Program-made: the position numbers and the translations under genes
Assembly: GCA_913775975.1 (NCBI GenBank)
Contig: CAJYLQ010000052.1
Coordinates: forward strand, 1-34,771
DNA from: an uncultured Sphingomonas sp.
GTDB lineage: Bacteria > Pseudomonadota > Alphaproteobacteria > Sphingomonadales > Sphingomonadaceae
Direction: 5' to 3'
DNA length: 34,771 nucleotides
The notes under the pieces: model-generated
The model's input: the letters and a program-made list of their open reading frames with translations, nothing else
Told to the model about the DNA's origin: nothing
Databases searched by the model: none
In this document: one piece after another, positions 33,390 to 34,771 of the stretch
How positions within the stretch are numbered: position 1 is the first letter of the stretch
Layout: each line of letters opens with the position of its first letter

Positions 33390-33401
33390 CGAAGGTCCAA
33401 T
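33390..33401 (+). promoter_or_regulatory. PQQ-cluster motif, dehydrogenase copy
   Basis: CGAAGGTCCAAT (10 of 12 matches to the porin copy) ends 76 bp before the dehydrogenase start codon, the same as at pedF. A GATAAT hexamer (33422-33427) begins after 20 bases. Confidence 0.55.
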
Positions 33402-33417
33402 GCCCGGCCGCCCGATT

Positions 33418-33431
33418 TGAGGATAATCTCA
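33418..33431 (+). promoter_or_regulatory. Palindromic -10 region of the PQQ dehydrogenase gene
   Basis: TGAG-GATAAT-CTCA is a 4-bp inverted repeat that encloses a near-consensus -10 hexamer (GATAAT, 33422-33427). A transcript would start near 33434. There is no good -35 at the proper distance, which suggests an activator-dependent promoter with the 12-bp motif in its place. Confidence 0.5.
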
Positions 33432-33476
33432 GAAACACAACGAGGTCGAACCGACCGATACGGAGGGGAGCAATCC

Positions 33477-34771
33477 ATGAAGATGTTTGCGATACGTCTG
33501 TCGGGCCTGCTGGCAGGATCCGCACTGGCCGTGACGGCGCCGCTCGCCGCGCAGCAGGCGGCGCCGGAGGCGGCCTCCGCCGGGCCGAGCGATGCCGACC
33601 TCATGAACGATGCGGCAACACCCGGCGACGTCCTGACCTATGGCATGGGTCCGCGCGCGCAGCGGTTCAGCCCGCTGAATCAGGTCAACACCGATACCGT
33701 CGCGCGCCTCGTTCCCGCCTTCTCCGCCAGCCTGGGCGGTGAAAAGCAGCGCGGGCAGGAAGCGCAGCCGATCGTCTATGACGGCGTGATCTACGTCACC
33801 GGCAGCTACAGCCGCCTGTTCGCCTTCGACGCGCGCACCGGGGAGGAGCTGTGGCAGTACGACGCGCGCCTGCCCGACGGGATCATGCCGTGCTGCGACG
33901 TCGTCAATCGCGGCGCCGCCATCTATGGCGACAAGATCATCTTCGGCACGCTCGATGCCCACATGGTCGCGCTGAACCGCAAGACGGGCAAGGTCATCTG
34001 GAACAAGACGCTGGCCCCCTATGACGCGGGCTACAGCTTCACCGCCGCGCCGATGATCGTGAAGGGCAGGGTGATCTACGGCAATTCCGGCGGCGAATTC
34101 GGCATCGTCGGCAAGGTGGAGGCGCGCGACGTCAACACCGGCGAGCTGATCTGGTCACGCCCGACGATCGAGGGTCATATGGGCCGGCTGAACGGCAAGG
34201 ATTCGACCATGACCGGCAAGCTTAACGCGAGCTGGCAGGGCGATCAGTGGAAAAACGGCGGCGGCGCGACCTGGCTGGGCGGCACCTACGATCCCGATAC
34301 CAACCTGATCTACATGGGCACCGGCAATCCCGCGCCGTGGAACAGCCATCTGCGGCCGGGCAACAACCTTTACACCTCGTCGACGCTGGCGATCGATCCG
34401 GACACGGGCGAGATCAAATGGCATTACCAGACGACCCCGCATGACGGCTGGGACTTCGACGGCGTCAACGAATTCATTCCGTTCGACATGGACGGGCGCA
34501 AGCTGGGCGCGAAGGCCGATCGCAACGGCTATTTCTTCGTGCTCGACCGGACGAACGGCAAGTTCGTCTCCGCCAATCGCTTCGTCTCGCGCACCGACTG
34601 GGCGACGGGCTTCACCAAGGACGGCAAGCCGATCTACGATCCCGCCAAGCGCCCGCCCGCGCCCAGCGCGGAAAAGGGCGCCAGCGTGTTCGCCGCGCCC
34701 AGCTTCCTCGGCGGCAAGAACTGGATGCCGATGGCGTACAGCCAGCAGACCGGCATGTTCTACATCCCCTC
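33477..34771 (+). CDS. PQQ-dependent alcohol dehydrogenase, lanthanide type (XoxF/PedH-like), C-terminus cut
   Basis: Periplasmic quinoprotein; 431 of about 600 residues are visible. The signal peptide ends near PLAAQQ (about residue 27). An eight-bladed propeller with W-motifs such as [10 protein letters not shown] follows. The vicinal disulfide Cys139-Cys140 ([10 protein letters not shown]) covers the PQQ. Metal ligands are Glu207 (GGEFGI), Asn284 (GTGNPAPWN) and the catalytic Asp326 in GWDFDGVNE. Asp328, two residues on, marks the lanthanide-dependent branch; Ca-dependent enzymes have Ala or Ser there. The ribosome site GGAGGGGAG lies at 33462-33470. It passes electrons to PedF and should oxidise short-chain alcohols. 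It is separated from the binding-protein gene by its own promoter. Confidence 0.93.
   Translation, partial: MKMFAIRLSGLLAGSALAVTAPLAAQQAAPEAASAGPSDADLMNDAATPGDVLTYGMGPRAQRFSPLNQVNTDTVARLVPAFSASLGGEKQRGQEAQPIVYDGVIYVTGSYSRLFAFDARTGEELWQYDARLPDGIMPCCDVVNRGAAIYGDKIIFGTLDAHMVALNRKTGKVIWNKTLAPYDAGYSFTAAPMIVKGRVIYGNSGGEFGIVGKVEARDVNTGELIWSRPTIEGHMGRLNGKDSTMTGKLNASWQGDQWKNGGGATWLGGTYDPDTNLIYMGTGNPAPWNSHLRPGNNLYTSSTLAIDPDTGEIKWHYQTTPHDGWDFDGVNEFIPFDMDGRKLGAKADRNGYFFVLDRTNGKFVSANRFVSRTDWATGFTKDGKPIYDPAKRPPAPSAEKGASVFAAPSFLGGKNWMPMAYSQQTGMFYIP

Noticed and set aside
1..34771. tRNA, rRNA, insertion sequence, prophage or CRISPR content
   Set aside because: No cloverleaf, ribosomal segment, transposase motif, flanking inverted repeats or spaced repeat array was seen by eye on either strand.

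Overview
The window looks like a chromosomal segment from a sphingomonad (Alphaproteobacteria, most likely Sphingomonas or a close relative). The reasons are the very high G+C content, two TonB-dependent receptors (TBDRs) in place of SusCD pairs, a flavin halogenase/DUF6445 pair beside a TBDR, and a PQQ-alcohol-oxidation cluster with PedF-type cytochrome c. This is inferred from gene content; no rRNA gene or other marker is present. About 20 full-length genes and two edge-truncated genes are supported. There is no tRNA, rRNA, insertion sequence, phage gene or CRISPR array, and no gene-free stretch exceeds 300 bases.

Layout. (1) 1-4149: a heavy-metal efflux RND system (CzcA/CusA-type permease, truncated by the window edge, and its TolC-type outer-membrane channel) is divergent from an OmpR-type response regulator and sensor kinase. 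The shared intergenic region carries a 10-bp direct repeat. (2) 4312-8066: a TBDR is translationally coupled to a periplasmic nucleotide pyrophosphatase/phosphodiesterase. (3) 8133-9386: a soluble PAS-containing chemoreceptor. (4) 9423-12238 (minus): a compact DUF2721, ParB-like, small Cys-rich secreted protein, YegD-like Hsp70 unit. (5) 12420-14339: an alpha-amino-acid ester hydrolase with an intact catalytic set. (6) 14394-26626: a glycan-utilization locus. On the minus strand are a LacI regulator, a GH144-type glucanase, a flavin-dependent tryptophan-type halogenase, a large TBDR, a DUF6445 protein and a GH43-F5/8C-Fn3 protein; on the plus strand is a GH3 beta-glucosidase. Three near-identical AACCGGTT-centred palindromes overlap the predicted promoters of the TBDR and GH3 genes. 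(7) 26668-29235: a PAS/GAF hybrid histidine kinase with its own recognisable promoter. (8) 29402-34771: a PQQ alcohol-oxidation cluster with a porin, a YVTN beta-propeller, cytochrome c-550 PedF, a quinoprotein-associated periplasmic binding protein and a lanthanide-type PQQ alcohol dehydrogenase cut by the right edge.

How the parts work together. In the glycan locus the extracytoplasmic GH144, GH43 and GH3 enzymes should cut a beta-glucan, possibly beta-1,2-glucan, while the TBDR imports oligosaccharides and LacI senses a product. A flavin halogenase and a putative 2-oxoglutarate-type oxygenase (DUF6445), both lacking signal peptides, sit in the same run of genes without an obvious substrate. 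This is the most promising undescribed element here. In the PQQ cluster, three copies of a 12-bp motif (CCAAAGTSCAAT-like) lie in the same orientation upstream of the porin, pedF/beta-propeller and dehydrogenase genes. For pedF and the dehydrogenase the distance to the start codon is exactly the same, which suggests one activator controls the whole set.
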